Shown: positions 33,571 through 46,510 of the stretch, one piece after another
Layout: each line of letters begins with the position of its first letter
Numbering within the stretch: the stretch's first letter is position 1
NCBI GenBank assembly: GCA_003255065.1
Contig: QAOA01000473.1
Span: 280,291-344,290, forward strand
DNA: 64,000 bases
Origin: Cercis canadensis
Taxonomy: Eukaryota; Streptophyta; Magnoliopsida; Fabales; Fabaceae
Reading direction: 5' to 3'
Notes under the pieces: generated by a model
What the model was told of the DNA's origin: nothing
Databases searched by the model: none
What the model saw: only the letters and a program-made list of their open reading frames with translations
Program-made: the position numbers and the translations under genes

Positions 33571-33579
33571 AGAGGGTCC

Positions 33580-33925
33580 CTTGAGAGTCTAGATATAGAG
33601 GTGGTATCCTCTTAGGAAAGGAGTGTGTGATCACTCACTTTGTAAAGGCTTGCAAGTGCTTAAGAAATTGTACTAAGATAATGGATAGCTCAAGGGTGGC
33701 TTGAGCAAAAGGACATAGGCTTGGATTGAAGCCGACCTCTATAAACTTTGTGACTGATCTTCTCTTCCCTTATCTCTTTATATTCTGCTCTATTATTTAT
33801 ATTGCTTAGATATGAATTGTCTTGCTATTTTTATATCTTTATTTGTTCATCTCTTGAGCTTTTGAAAAGATTTTTTAAATCACCCAATTCACACCTTTTT
33901 GGGTGCTTGCACTGAATAGCAACTA
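33580..33925 (+). repeat. LTR-like remnant of copia/SIRE style
   Basis: The order GGAGTGTGTGATCAC, AAAGGACATAGGCTTGGAT, GAAGCCGACCTCTATAAA, then a T-rich stretch ending AATTCACACCTTTTTGGGTG resembles the transcribed half and 3' end of LTRs from SIRE/Maximus-like copia elements. There is no primer site after it and no second copy in the window. Confidence 0.4.
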
Positions 33926-36800
33926 TTACATTCCAGGAATTTTCTCCTTCCAATAGATGAAATAGATTGCTTGTAATATTCTTTAGCACCATATGGGACT
34001 CCTTGCAATATAAGAAGCAATTAACATGTCTCCCAAAAAAAAATACAAACATATTGAAGGTGCAAAATAATGTCAAGTAATTGAGGTGGGACATGCATTA
34101 TAGCAAGTTTTTTTTTTATTATTAAATGTCCGATTTTAAATAAGCAAATGGAACAAGTTGGTTTGGGTAGTTGATAATTGAGGTGGAGATGATAATGGAA
34201 ACCAAATTCAATTGTCTATCCACCCATGAAGGGTTTTGGGATAAAAAAGAATACATAATAGAATTTTGGGTTGCACTAAATTTAGACCCTAAACTATCTA
34301 CTTACGAAAACTCTAATAGGACTATTGGGGTACTAAATATCCATTACTCAATCAAATAAGTAAAAGATTGAATTTTTTCAAATTTAATACAAAACTTATT
34401 TGCACTAGAATTTGATTATTGTAATATTTTTTTGCCGCTAGAGTCTATACAACAAGGGTAGCCTATCTAGTATGGGACATGTAATACCCCAAATTTGTAC
34501 ATAGTCTGTCATACACTAAATTAAATTATTGCTCTTGAGGCACTTATTGGTCGACCAAAGGAGTAAAGTATAATTCTTTTTTCCTGTGATTTAATTTCTA
34601 TTTCACTTAGAAGGTTTCCAATTTCTATTTTTTTGTTTGGAAGTTTAATTTTTTGGATCTATAATCTCTATTTCACTGCACAATATTTGTTCTTTATTCT
34701 ACAATTATATGCTTGCTACCTTACAAAGCGTGAAGCACATGTGGGAGCTTGATTTTGCAAACTTGTGGCATTGGGAAAGTGTTAGTTGTTTTCATGGTCA
34801 ATTGCTTGCATTTCCATGATTTTGTGCCCTTCATTCTTATAAAAGGTCAACTAATTATTTTATTTTCTTTTTTGTTATGGCTTCATTCCTTAAGGGAAGG
34901 TTCCTGCTTTGCACAATATAATAAGAATGTGGTAATTTTCTTTTATTGGGTAGATCTTAGGAAGTAACCTTGGGCTCCTTTTCCTGATTAAATGAGTGGG
35001 AAATAATATATAGATGTCAACTTTGTTACTACTGCCTTTATTAGATGATGTACTTCTTGGTAAACAAATTTTATGTTGTACAAGATTATTGCTAACATTC
35101 TACATAATTTTTTGTGTAAACATGCAGATAGGTCAAACTTAAAAAAATAAATTAACTGGAAGATTTTAGTTGGCACATGGGTATTATACCTATAGAAACA
35201 TATTTGGAGAGCTAAACTTCCAAGAGACTCTGTTCTATTTGTTTGCCTCAATTGACATCGACCATGATCTTAGCTCTTTAATATAAAGAAATATTTAAAT
35301 TATTATATTGATTATAGATTACTTTTTCCGTTGGTGAGTATTTTCATAAAATTTTAGGATTCTAACTAATTTTGAAATGTGATTTCTATTAAGTCTATCC
35401 ATCTTAGAATGTTTACTCTATGTTTCATTTTTATTAAATTCTTTTGGGTTGTCATTCTAATTATTTTCTTCGATTATTTTTCTAGAAAATATTGATCATA
35501 TACAGACCCTTTCAATTTACAAAATATTCTATTGGTAGATATCTTGATGATAGTATGTTAAAATGCATTACAATGTACTACAAACTTGGAAGTATGCTGT
35601 GTATGAATTCAGTTGCTCTAAAATTGGGTGAACTAACAATAAGTTAAAATGTATTTTTTTTAATTGGCCATGTATGTGAAAAAGGACCACCGCAAAATAG
35701 CAAACCTTGGTGATTATTTTGTTGTTGGCGTCTTCCAAAGGATAGAAAGATAGGGTGGTATTCTTCATAAGGAATAAGAGAGAACAAATAGTTGTGTTTG
35801 AGATAGAAGTGAAAGTACCTCAAGGGAAGCAACGATCATCAATGAATCCATTGTCAAATTTAGTTGTTGAAAGCACAAAATCATATCCACAACACAGTTG
35901 GGAGAATGAAGAAAATTACCAAAATCAAAGGGTGAACCTAAAGTAGAAATAACATAAAATTTGGAAACAAAATAGCAGATAGCAAGATGATTCTATATGT
36001 AACAAATTTTTATTGTGAAACTTAAACTATGCTAAAGTGCTTCCTAAAAGAATAATCGGCTTGCCATAGTCTGACAAAAACCAAAAGAAAAGTGTAAATG
36101 AGTTGCACTCAGTTCTTCAACATTCATTGACATTCAAAGCATTAAAAACCTTTGCTAGAAGCACAACTGCATAGCCAGATACATAACCAATTGCAAGTTT
36201 AAATCAAAGATATTCACCGAAATGTAAATGGAGAAACTAAAATAGTGGGAAAGACAAAAATCAAAGACTTTAAGTGAAAACAGGTCCACCATATAAAGCA
36301 CCTTGAGTCCCTAATCTAATATGTTGTGCCTGGTATTTTAGTGTTCGCCTTGAAAAAAGGCCATGCAGTATTTTAAAGGAAAAATAGAAAATTCAGAGAG
36401 TAGAACCATGATTATCCACACAAAATAATGGTAGTGAAAAGACATCATGGTATAGGAAGAATAAGGCTAATATGAAATTGGATAGAAATTTTAAGATTAA
36501 TTCAATGAAGAAGTTTCAATAAAAAAATTTAAGATTCTTTTTCTTTTCATTCTCATATTTGGTTTCTTTTCTTTTTAAAAAATAATATATTGCTCAGAGA
36601 ATTGGCTAGGAATGTAAAAAATTAAGACGTTTCATTTTGATATTTAAAAAGATACTATGGCCAAGATTAATCTATTTTTGTTAGATAAATTCCTATGCAG
36701 GTGATCTTTAACATGTTGTGGCTATGTATTTTCTGAAATGCATTATCATTAGCATTAGTAGCAATTATTATTACATCCAAATATGGAGACTTTGATATAG
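33926..36800. other. Intergenic, no supported gene
   Basis: AT-rich sequence with short, scattered ORFs on both strands and no recognisable domain. A TGTAATACCCCAAATTT string near 34480 resembles the start of some gypsy LTRs, but nothing downstream supports it. Confidence 0.4.
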
Positions 36801-37333
36801 AAATATTTGTGTTTTAAATAAGATCTCTAGAGTGCCGCTTGCTCAGTAAAGTGATATTGAAGTCATGATTGTTTGGAGAAATACCACAACTGGGTTTATA
36901 CAACAAAAGCTAGGTATGATTGGTTAATATCTAGGGACAAAAAAATCAAATGGATACCCAAGGGTGGAACTGGGTGTGGAGGCTTGCAGCACCATAAAAA
37001 ATTAAAGTCTTTTATGGCTAATCCTTCATGATGCTATACCCACAAATTGGTTTTATGCTTGCAGACACCTTAGTCAAAATTCCTTATGCAACAGGTGCAA
37101 GTATGATATTGAAAATACAATGCATTGTCTTAGGGACTACTATAAATTACATATATCTAGGTTTTAGTGTAGAGAGTAGCTTATGGGAAAAATATTTGAA
37201 TGCTTAGTTTTATACAAATGGGAATATAGGAAAGGGGATAATGAAGTCACACATTCTTTTCTACTGCACGTTGTGGGGGATATGGAGAACACACAATGAA
37301 GAGATTTTTGAAGGGCATAGCACTCTATTAATG
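36800..37333 (+). pseudogene. LINE remnant, zf-RVT region (left part)
   Basis: Across several frames the sequence encodes the zinc-binding region that follows RT in plant LINE-type ORF2 proteins: a VWRLAAP-like core, LLWLILHDAIPTNW, and a Cys/His cluster CNRCKYDIENTMHCLRD. Stops and frameshifts are frequent. The matching RNase H part lies at 46511-47035, on the far side of the CACTA element that interrupts this remnant. Confidence 0.75.
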
Positions 37334-37765
37334 CCCTACAAGAAAAATAGATTTTACTCATGAAACTTTCTCATGGACACAAATTCTGTGAGAAATTCTC
37401 ACAGAAAAAACAGGATTTTGTCACAGAAGTTTAAAATGAAGGATTTTCTCATGGACTCGTCCATGAGAAATTTTCATGAGAAATCCGTGAGCAATTCCAA
37501 AAGAGTATGGCAGGAATGTGGCGTGAAAATGTTCTCACGAAGCAAATTCGTGAGAAAACCTGAGAGTACATGCCATTTATCGTTCTCACGGACTGTCTGT
37601 CCGTGAGAAACAGGAACACATAGTTTTTGGACGAGCTTTCTCACAAACTTTGTCCGTAAGAATCCAAACACACTATTTCATTAAAGGCTTGAAATTTGGG
37701 TAGGATATTCTCATGGAATTTTTCTATTAGAAAGTCTGTGAGAAATCTAGAAATTTTATCCATCC
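37334..37765. repeat. CACTA left terminal and subterminal repeats
   Basis: Repeated hairpin-forming motifs built on TTCTCA(C/T)GGA and (T)CC(A/G)TGAGAAA occur about eight times in 430 bases. In CACTA elements such motifs bind the element's TnpA-type protein. Confidence 0.75.
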
Positions 37766-38908
37766 CCGAGACTCATCTTCCTCATTTGCAAGTTATACAA
37801 GTTTCTCTCTCTCGACGATTTCTCTCTGGCAACAGACGTGGGTGGCGGTTTCCAACAACTTGAGGGTGTTTTCTGGTGTGTGTGGATAGTCTACATCCTC
37901 CTTTTGAAGCGTTGGAGTTGAGGTAGGTCATTTTTCTCTTATTTTCTCTCTGAATTTCTCTTACAATATCTTTCTCAATGATGCACAAAATTAATGGGTT
38001 TTATCTATATTTTTGGACTAGTTTAAGTGTAGATTGGTTGTGGATGGGCATTTGATGAATTATAAAGTTGATAATTGTTTAGTTTATGAGTTTGCCTTTG
38101 ATGTTAAATCCGAATTTCAATGTTAAAACTGGAGTAGTTGTGAATATTTTTGTTCCAATTGTTTGAGGGCTTTTGATGTATGACATATGTAGAGGGTTTT
38201 GATGATTTTTTGTTATTTTTTTGAATTAGTATGGATAAATTTTAATTTTGTAGGATTTAGAGAGTAATTTATTACATTAAATTATGTGTGAAATTGTTGA
38301 AATTTTGAGAATTCTGTTTGGGGCTATTGTTATATGTTATATGTAAATTATTTGTATAACTTTGTTTGAATTTTTTCATACGATTTTGCGGTTATTCAAT
38401 AATGTGATGAAGGATATATTGGATAGTAATTTATTTGTAATGATATGGATTGTGAGCATCTGATATATTGAAAACTTCTGAAATGAATATACTTTAGAGT
38501 TATATATGATAAGTTAGTTAGGTTAACTTAGAAACTTGTCTAAAAGTGAATCACGTAGAATTAACTCTAGGATAGTCCCCGATTTTGGGACTATTCTTGA
38601 AGTAGTTGTTCCACTAATAGGACGGTAGAGCTTTGGGAGCAAGTAGATCAATTAAATTTCTTAGAACCTTTCTTTTATTTCTCTAGGTACATATTTATGT
38701 TGGTTGAACAACATAATTTGTATACTTGGAGAACCATGGGGAGGTGCTGCCGAAATTTTTTGACCTATTTGGTCCCTATAAACTTCTACTAGTGGTGGAA
38801 CAAACTTCAAGAATGGGATAGAAGCCATACCCAAAGTAGAACTTAATACCTTTAAAGCATTGTAGGAAAACATTAACAACTTCAATTTATTTTGAATATT
38901 GAAAGAAT

Positions 38909-39880
38909 ATGGAGATCCTTGAACATCGTCTTTAGATGTATGAGAAACTTCTTCTAAATAGTAAGATTGTTAGGGATGAGTTTTATGCTAGTGTTGAAGA
39001 ATTTATTAACTTTGCAAGTCAACTTGATGTGTATATTCAAGTAGGGACGTTCAAATGCCCATGTATGAAGTGCAAATGCCGTAAGTTTGGTACACCGAAT
39101 GAAATAAGGATGCACCTATACATGAAAGGCTTCATGGAGAATTACTATTATTGGGATAATCATGGTGAGGTCCGTCTAGCCATTGTCCCAATAGATGTTG
39201 AAAACTAGTATATCCCTTAGTATGAGTAGATAGTTATTGATCCCGTTGGGTCCTCATTTGAATCGGGGTATATATTGGAGGATGATCCAAATCTAGAATC
39301 TATAAAGTTTTATGATATCTTAAAAGCCGCACAATCTCTATTATGGGATGGATGTGAGACACAATATGTGCTTTCAACGGCTGTTAGATTGTTAAGCATC
39401 AAGTCTAACTATAACATCCCAAAAAGTTCAATGGACTAGATTATCACATTGATGATAGAGATATTGCCTCCAGATCATAGGATGCCAACTAATTTGTATC
39501 AAACTAATAGACTGGTTTTTAAACTTGGTTGTGGGTACAAGAAGATTGATAGTTGTCTACATGGGTGTATGTTGTATTATGAAGAAGATAAAGAGGCTAG
39601 ACAGTGTCGAATTTGTGGTGAAGTACGATTCACATAATCTAGAGTTGGATGATGTAAAGTTAGGGAAGTTCCAACTAAATAAATGTGGTATTTTCCATTA
39701 ATCCCTAGGTTGCAAAGATTTTTTTGCATCTAATGCATTTGCAAAGGAGATGAGATAGCATAATGAACACTAACATGAACCACGAGTGTTGTTACCTCCA
39801 TCTGATGGAGATATATGGAAGTATTTTGACATTGTTCACCTAAATTTCGTATCAGAACCAAGGAATGTGAAGTTAGGTCT
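38909..39880 (+). pseudogene. CACTA transposase, 5' part
   Basis: ATG at 38909 begins the frame; a TAG at 38933-38935 replaces an expected Trp just before MYEKLLLNSK. The following 90 residues are a Transpos_assoc-type domain (FINFASQLD, FKCPCMKCKCRKFGTPNEIRMHLYMKGF). The start of the Transposase_21-like region comes next (LPPDHRMPTNLYQTNRLVFKLG, GYKKIDSCLHGCMLYY, CRICGEVRF). Further stops and shifts follow. The gene is cut at 39880 (LNFVSEPRNVKLG) by a solo LTR. Confidence 0.85.
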
Positions 39881-42800
39881 TCTAGATACCGTATTTTGTC
39901 TGGGGTTGATATATGTTTTCCAAAAAAAAAAAATATTTCTGATTATGTTTTAGTGGAAAAATTTGATTTTAAGATCTTTAAAGCCTCTTTTAGCTTTTGG
40001 ATCAAAGTTTTAGTTTTTGAGCATTGTCCCACTTCATTTTAATACAAGTTAGGAAACCATTTGTCCCGTTTTCTTTAAATTTGAGTTTGGGATCTTTTGA
40101 TCAATTTAATTTGTTTTAAATACTTTGTTTGAACATAAAAAATATAATTTTTCGGGTTTTTAGTGATTTTAGATCAAAACCCAAGTTTTGAGTTTGACCC
40201 GTCATGCTAAAACCCTAGTTTGGAAGCCTTTGGGCCCACCCAATTTTTTTTATTTTTTAATATTTTTGGGCCAAATAAATTATTTATGTTTGTTGGACTA
40301 TTTAATTTGTTTGAGTTTTAATTTGGGACCAATTTGACCAACTTAGGTCCAAGTTTGAGCTCTTTGGGCTCATTTTGACTTAATTTGGCCCAATTGGCCC
40401 ATTAGGGTTTTTCTGATTTTTACTTTTGATCAAAAAAAATCAAATAAATTTGTAAAAAAATCTGAAGGATGTCAACTAGGATTTAAAGAATTTTCTCAAA
40501 CATAAGTGAAAAGATCTAGCATCAAGGAAGCTTCAAGGAAGTTGCTTGTGTGCAAGAGAATTTTAGGAAAATTGCTAATTGGGGCTTCTCAACCTTATTT
40601 TTACATGAAAAAAAATACAAATTAGAGGGGTTGAAGTCTACAATTTGGTTAGGGCATTTTGAGGAAGAATTATTGAATTTTTTCACATTTCAAGGCTAAA
40701 AGAAAGTGGGAGAAATGTGCAAAAAGGGTATGAAATGATCAAACTACCTTCAACTTGCTCTCCAAGTTGAGAGGGCTGATGCATTTAGGAACAAAAATGA
40801 GGAGAAAGCCTCATACAATAATATGCTTTCAAGGTGAAAATAAGGAGGAAGAGAGAAAACTTTGAAAAAATAGATCAAAGAGAGAAAAGTAGAGAGTTCT
40901 TAAGTGTTCTTGATATTCTTAGAGAGAAAAACAAGAAACCAAGAGTGGTTTGAGCTTCTTGGAGTTGGGTTCTACACTTTTGAGCAAGGAAGAAGAGTTT
41001 TCTAGAAGAACACTTGGTAACCTTCACTATTCTCTTGATTTCTTGTCATTCTCTTGAATGCCTCTATTTCATTTTAATTCCATGAGTTTCATTTTGATTT
41101 TTGTTGTTTTTCTCCTCTCTTGAATATCCTCTTGATATTTTGGTTTAGGGAGATTATGTTTAGTTTCTATTTTGATTATGGTTAAGTACTTAGTTTGTTG
41201 TTATTTTGCTTGTTTTTACCATATGGCATGATTTTATTTAGGGTTGGTCTTTTTCTAGCATGGTCTTGGTTGATGGTATTGTAGGTTTTACATGTTTGTT
41301 GTCTTATTATTGTTTTGGTACCATTTGTCATGTCTTGTTAGAGTGAGCATGCTTCTTGTGAATTTCTTTTGAGTATTTTGTTTATTTTGCCTTTGTTTTC
41401 TTGAATGTGTTTTGGTCTTAATCTTTTGACTTTTGTCATGTTTAAAATTAAATTGGTCAATTGGGATAATAGTTATCAAATTTGGTTTCTAAATAGTCAT
41501 TCTCGGACCTGTCAATCCAACACTGGCAGTTGTCGGTCTTTTGACCATAACTTCTGTTTTACAACCCCAAATGACATGATTCTTATTTTGTTAGAACCCT
41601 AAGATACATATCTTTCATGTGTATAAATTTCATATTTTTTTCATTTCGCATTTGCTCCCAGTTTTAATTTCAAAGTCACTTTTTTAACTGCACTGTGAAA
41701 TTGCTAGTTGATTATGGTAGTGTTCTATTTTTTGATCATAACTTGAGTTAGGGAGCTCATTTTTGTATGATTTTTTGATTCTTTAGAACCATAAGATGTT
41801 TTTTTTTTTTTATTTCATGTAAAATTTTGGAGTCACATTGCATTGGCATGCATTCCCAGATTTATTTATAAGTTTCTCCTATTTTATGTTTTATTTTCTG
41901 TCTTTGATGTTCTATTATTCTTTATTTTGCCTTGTGTTTGCTTGTTGTCATCTCTTCCTTTTTAGAACTATTTGCATGCTAATTAAGAGTGTATGTTAGT
42001 TGCCCTATTTAACTAAATGTTGTTGTCTTACTTTGCATGTCATTTTCATGGTTTTATTTTGACTCTTAATGGCTGCCACATGTGTTTTACTATTGTATAC
42101 ATCTTCACTATAAGTTGACATGTTCATTGTTTTATCTTGTCATTTATTGTGATGTGTTGTGACTACTCAATTGCTTATGCATATGTGACCTTTAATTTCT
42201 TATTTGGAGCCAACTAATGTGTGTTCCATATGAAAGGGAGTCATAATCCTTAGGCAATTAGCAAAACCCTCAAGGTGATTCGGAAGCTCAGAGAGCTTTT
42301 GTTTATTTTGATTACATTTTTCAATTATGTACCCCTTCCCTATTGGACAAGGACAAATGTTGTAATACTTAAAATCATACATTTGTATAGCATTTATGAA
42401 TGTGACTATTCGCTTAGTATCCATAGGCCCCTTACCTAACATGGAGGGATAGGGCGATTTATCTGCATATCAGATGGCCCACCTTATTGTTTCTAGGTAA
42501 GGATAAGCGCCACTCCGGAGGGCGTCATATGCGAGGAACGGATGGAAGAATTTATGACACGTTAGTTGCATGCATTTCATGTTTAAATTTGCTGTTAGTA
42601 TTCTTATTTACTTGTATAGTTTATTATTCGAGGGATGAATAAAGAACATTTTTGGCCATTTTATGATTCGCACAACTAATTTCGGGTAACCGTCTTTTAG
42701 ACGGGTGTTGTGGGGTGCCTAACACCTTCCCCATACATAAACTGACTTTCAAATCCTCTCTACTTCGCAGATCTTTATTTTTTAAATTAAAATGAGGTTT

Positions 42801-42919
42801 TCCAATTATTTCCCATTTTCTTAATACAATTGGTGGCGACTCCAAGTTTTCTTTTGGAAACTAATTTTTTTTCTAAGTCCGTCATACACGCTGTAGCGAC
42901 CTTCGGGTACATTGTGATA
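39881..42919 (+). repeat. Solo LTR of a Tat-type gypsy element, inserted in the CACTA transposase
   Basis: The segment starts TCTAGATACCGTATTTTGTC and ends ...GGTACATTGTGATA, matching in style the LTR ends of the nested Tat-type element at 12855-21361 (TGTTGATACCCAATTTTGTC ... GGACATTGTGACA). Its last 250 bases share TGGTGGCGACTCC and a GGGGTGCCTAACACCTTCCCCATAC block with those LTRs. A 5-bp target duplication with one mismatch flanks it (GGTCT 39876-39880, GGTTT 42920-42924). Transposase coding resumes directly after it. No primer site or internal region is present, so it is a recombined solo LTR. Confidence 0.82.
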
Positions 42920-44020
42920 GGTTTATGTGCCGATGGTTTCATTTCTTTTGGAATAGACCCCAAGACATATTTATGTTGGTCTGTTATCCTAACTCCTTAC
43001 AATCTCCCGCTTGGTATGTGCATGAGAAGAGAATACATATTCTTGATTGTTATTATCTTTGGTCTCCATAATCCGAAAAGTAAAATTGACGTGTTCTTGC
43101 AACAATACTTGATGATTTGAAGAAACTTTGGGATGAAGGAGTGCCTCCTTATGACATTTCATTGAAACAAAAGTTTTAAATGAGGGCAGCTCTTTTGTGG
43201 ATAATCAATGACTTCCTTGCATATGAAATGTTGTCCGGTTGGTAAACAGCAGGCAAGTTGGGTTGCCCGATTTGCATGGGCAGTTTGAATGCATTTTATT
43301 TGAAGCATGGTCGTAAAGTGTGTTATTTTGATTGTTATCGATAATTCTTGCCCTAAGATCATCCTTTTTATCATAACAAAAATAACTTCTTAAAGAAAAT
43401 GGAAGAGAAAGACATATCATCTAGGCGCTACTCTAAAGACGAATTTTTCATGCAAGTGTTAAGACTACCTTGAGTAACAGAAAGTTAAGGTGTTGTCTCT
43501 AATGGATATGGTGAAACCCACAACTGGATTAAGCGTAGTATTTTCTGGGACTTACCATATTGGCATGATTTATTAATTCCTCACAATATTGATGTGATGC
43601 ATATAGAGAGCAATGTCTTTGAAAATGTCTTCAATATGACCATAGATGTTAAAGGTAAAGAGTAAGGACAATCTGAAGGCGAGACTAAATATGACAAAGT
43701 TATTTAAACGTCCTAGTTTAGAGTTGCAAAACTTGCATAATGGAAAGTTTGCAAAACTCAAAGCATTGTATACACTTAGTAATGACTAGAAGAGAGCCGT
43801 GTGTGAGTGGGTGTAGAGTCTAAAGCTTCCTGATGGATATGCATCCAACTTTGGGAATTGCGTCAATACTAATCTTTGGACTTTGACCCGCATGAAAAGT
43901 TATGATTGCCATGTGTTTATGGAAAGACTCCTACCAATTACTTTTAATGGGTTGCATGCTCCTGTTTGGGAACCTCTTGTTGAGTTGAGCTAATCTTTTC
44001 GAGATATTTGCTCTCCTACT
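42920..44020 (+). pseudogene. CACTA transposase, Transposase_21-like middle part
   Basis: Continues the sentence broken at 39880: GLCADGFISFG, VILTPYNLPLGMCM, then in other frames a Cys-rich LGCPICMGSLNAFYLKHGRKV-type segment, and VCEWV / LPDGYASNFGN / SYDCHVFMERLLPI near 43800-43930. These are the usual core segments of plant CACTA transposase 2 proteins. The frame is broken repeatedly by stops and shifts. Confidence 0.8.
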
Positions 44021-44308
44021 TTGTGCAATGATGACTTGCAGATAATGGAGCAAAATATTCACATTATTTTGTGCAAACTTGAGAAAATTTTACCTCCTAC
44101 TTTCTTTGATGTGATGGAGCATTTATCAGTTTATTTTGTTGAAGAAGCGATAAGGGGTGGACCTGTCCAATATAGGTGGATGTACCATTTCGAAAGGTTC
44201 CTTCATACCTTAAAGCGAAAGATTAAAAATAAAGCCCGTGTGAAAGGTTTAATTTGTGAAGCATACATCCTTGAGGAGACGTCAACTTTTTGTTCGTACT
44301 ACTTCTAG
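44021..44308 (+). pseudogene. CACTA DUF4218 region
   Basis: A 95-codon open stretch with the DUF4218 pattern: ILCKLEKILPPTFFDVMEHL, then GGPVQYRWMYHFERFLHTLK, then KARVKGLICEAYILEETSTF. It follows the Transposase_21-like core as in intact CACTA genes. Confidence 0.85.
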
Positions 44309-44819
44309 ACTCACGTCCATTCAAGGACTAGAAGAGTCCCTCGCAATGATGATGGTGGGGAAAGTTATGTTAGGTAACTTATTTCCATCTTCAATTATCC
44401 TGTTTTCCTCCATGAAATTATGCAATGATGATATATCAATGATGAGTAACTAGTAGCTGTAACAATGTATTTGTTGCTCAATTGCCCTGAGGTTAAACCT
44501 TACTTAAGGTAAGTTCTAGCTTAATATCTTGGTATTTTTTCTAATGCTTAAATATGGTTCAACTTATATGTTAACTAATTATATGGGTTTATGTTGCAGC
44601 ATGTACATTCAGGGATTAACCTCAATGTACAGGAATCTCCCAAATAATCAAATAGATAAGCACATCTTTACTGGATTTCCTCAATGGTTTAAATATTTTG
44701 TGCATAACTTTAACTATTTTCAATATTTAATTGTATTCAACAAGCTTTAGTATATCACTAACATCTTGTTAATTATATGTAAGTACATAGCTTTTAATAT
44801 ATTTGGCTTAGGGTCCCGT

Positions 44820-45507
44820 AAGGAAGGTTAAGACATGGGATCGAGTAAATATCAATGGTTATAAATTTCATACTGCTGTTTGGTCTCATAGTTGAAAAAC
44901 AAATAACAGTGGAGTTTGTTTGAAAAGATTTGGTTATAGTGAAGCGGAATCCTCTTATTATGGGGTACTACAAGAAATCATTGAGATTGCATATACCAAT
45001 TCACTTGGTCATCGATTGGTACTATTTAATTACAAATAGTATGATCCTTCACCTCGGGGGACAAAGAGTTATCCAAAAACTGGATTTGTAGAGGTAAACT
45101 CAAGCAGAACATACAAGGGAGATGACTCATTCATCTTAGCTCAACAAGCAGAGCAAGTTTATTTCTCTCCTTATCCACGCATAACTCCTAATAAGCGGGA
45201 ATTGTTACATGTCATTAAAATGAAACCTAAGCACACAATTGATGTCCCATATGCTCTAGATGATCCATACCAAGACGAACCACATAGCTCACCGGTGTTA
45301 ATTGTTGATGATAATCGGATACAAACAGAATTAAGAGATATCACTTCAACTGCTATAGAAGAAGTTGTTACTAGGGCAAAACCAGTCATTGTCACTGATG
45401 TAGAGATAAGAGCATGTGGTGAGGAAGAGGAAGAAGATGAATATCATAGCAGTGATAAAGAAACAGAGGAAGATCCTTTTAGTTATTATATACTAGAAAG
45501 CGATTGA
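44820..45507 (+). pseudogene. CACTA DUF4216 region and C-terminus
   Basis: Frame fragments give the DUF4216 pattern (SSYYGVLQEIIEI, GHRLVLFNYK, a TAG where Trp or Phe is expected, then FILAQQAEQVYFSPYP). An acidic C-terminal tail (EEEEEDEYHSS) ends at a TGA at 45505-45507. This is the last coding part of the CACTA element. Confidence 0.75.
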
Positions 45508-45659
45508 TATTACATAGGTCGTATTAATATTTCATTAGTGATTATATATTGTTAATTACATAACTGCGTTTTCTTCTATGTTGTCTTTTTAGATATTTTT
45601 TATCAAAATTTTGTCTACTAATGTGTTGTGTTTTTATGTTACAGAACTCCTGTTTATAT

Positions 45660-46050
45660 CACTGCTATTGATGCTGCATTTTCTGTTCGGCCCTCATTTC
45701 TTACAGTTTTGAAACTTTAGTAGAACCTACAAATATGTAAACATTCTTTTTGTATATGTCTTTTTTACATTATCATTTTGTATAGATTCTTTTGTATAAA
45801 TTCTTTAATTTGTATAAATTTTGATTGCATTTTGCTATGCTGCTCCTGCTACTGTTACTGCTATTGATGCTGCATTTTCTGTTCGGCCCTCATTTCTTAC
45901 AGTTTTGGAACTTTAGTAGAACCTACAAATATGTAAACATTCTTTTTGTATATGTCTTTTTTACATTATCATTTTGTATAGATTCTTTTGTATAAATTCT
46001 TTAATTTGTATACATTTTGAGTGCATTTTGCTATGCTGCTCCTGCTGTTG
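45660..46050. repeat. 196-bp tandem duplication in the CACTA 3' region
   Basis: GATGCTGCATTTTCTGTTCG recurs at 45670 and 45866, with the following ~180 bases nearly identical. It lies between the last coding segment and the right subterminal repeats. Confidence 0.8.
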
Positions 46051-46149
46051 TTACTGTTATTCTGCTTGTGCTGTTGCTGGTTAATGTATTATGCAAGTTT
46101 TGGGTTAGTAGAAAAACAGATTTTTTTTTTGGGGGGGGGGATGGATATA

Positions 46150-46510
46150 GAAGAATTTCTTACATAATTTCTCACGGAAATGTTTATGAGAAAATTAATT
46201 TTTTTTTGTAACTTCTCACTGGCTTTCTCTTGCACAAACTCCGTGAGAAAATTTTCTCAGGGACTTACTCCGTGAGAAAACCCACGACTTTGTCGTGAGA
46301 CTTCGCTGATATTTCTCATAGAATATTTCTATTTTCTCATGGAATAATTATGTGAGAAATTTCTTATTGACTATAATTTGCTTGACAAACTTAGTTTGTC
46401 ATGCCACTTTTTCTCATGGACTTAAATCTGTGAGAATGACATTTCTCACAAAATTTTTGCCCTTTTCTCACGGATTTGTTTCGTGAGAAAAAGAATTTTT
46501 TCTTGTAGTG
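46150..46510. repeat. CACTA right terminal and subterminal repeats
   Basis: Dense CCGTGAGAAA / TTTCTCACGG units in both orientations, ending in the inverted terminus TTCTTGTAGTG. They mirror the left end. Confidence 0.75.

Larger units (their letters stand above)
37334..46510 (+). mobile_element. CACTA (En/Spm-type) DNA transposon, decayed
   Basis: The right end reads TTTTTCTTGTAGTG (46497-46510) and the left end CCCTACAAGAAAAA (37334-37347), i.e. CACTACAAGAAA-type inverted ends with one change. The 3-bp flanks are ATG and ATT (two of three match). Subterminal regions are packed with TTCTCACGG / CCGTGAGAAA palindromes at both ends. The interior carries transposase-associated, Transposase_21-like, DUF4218 and DUF4216 regions in the usual CACTA order. 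Without the inserted LTR it would be about 6.1 kb. Confidence 0.9.

Noticed and set aside
34480..34560. TGTAATACCCCAAATTT as the start of a gypsy LTR
   Set aside because: No matching end, primer site, duplication or second copy.
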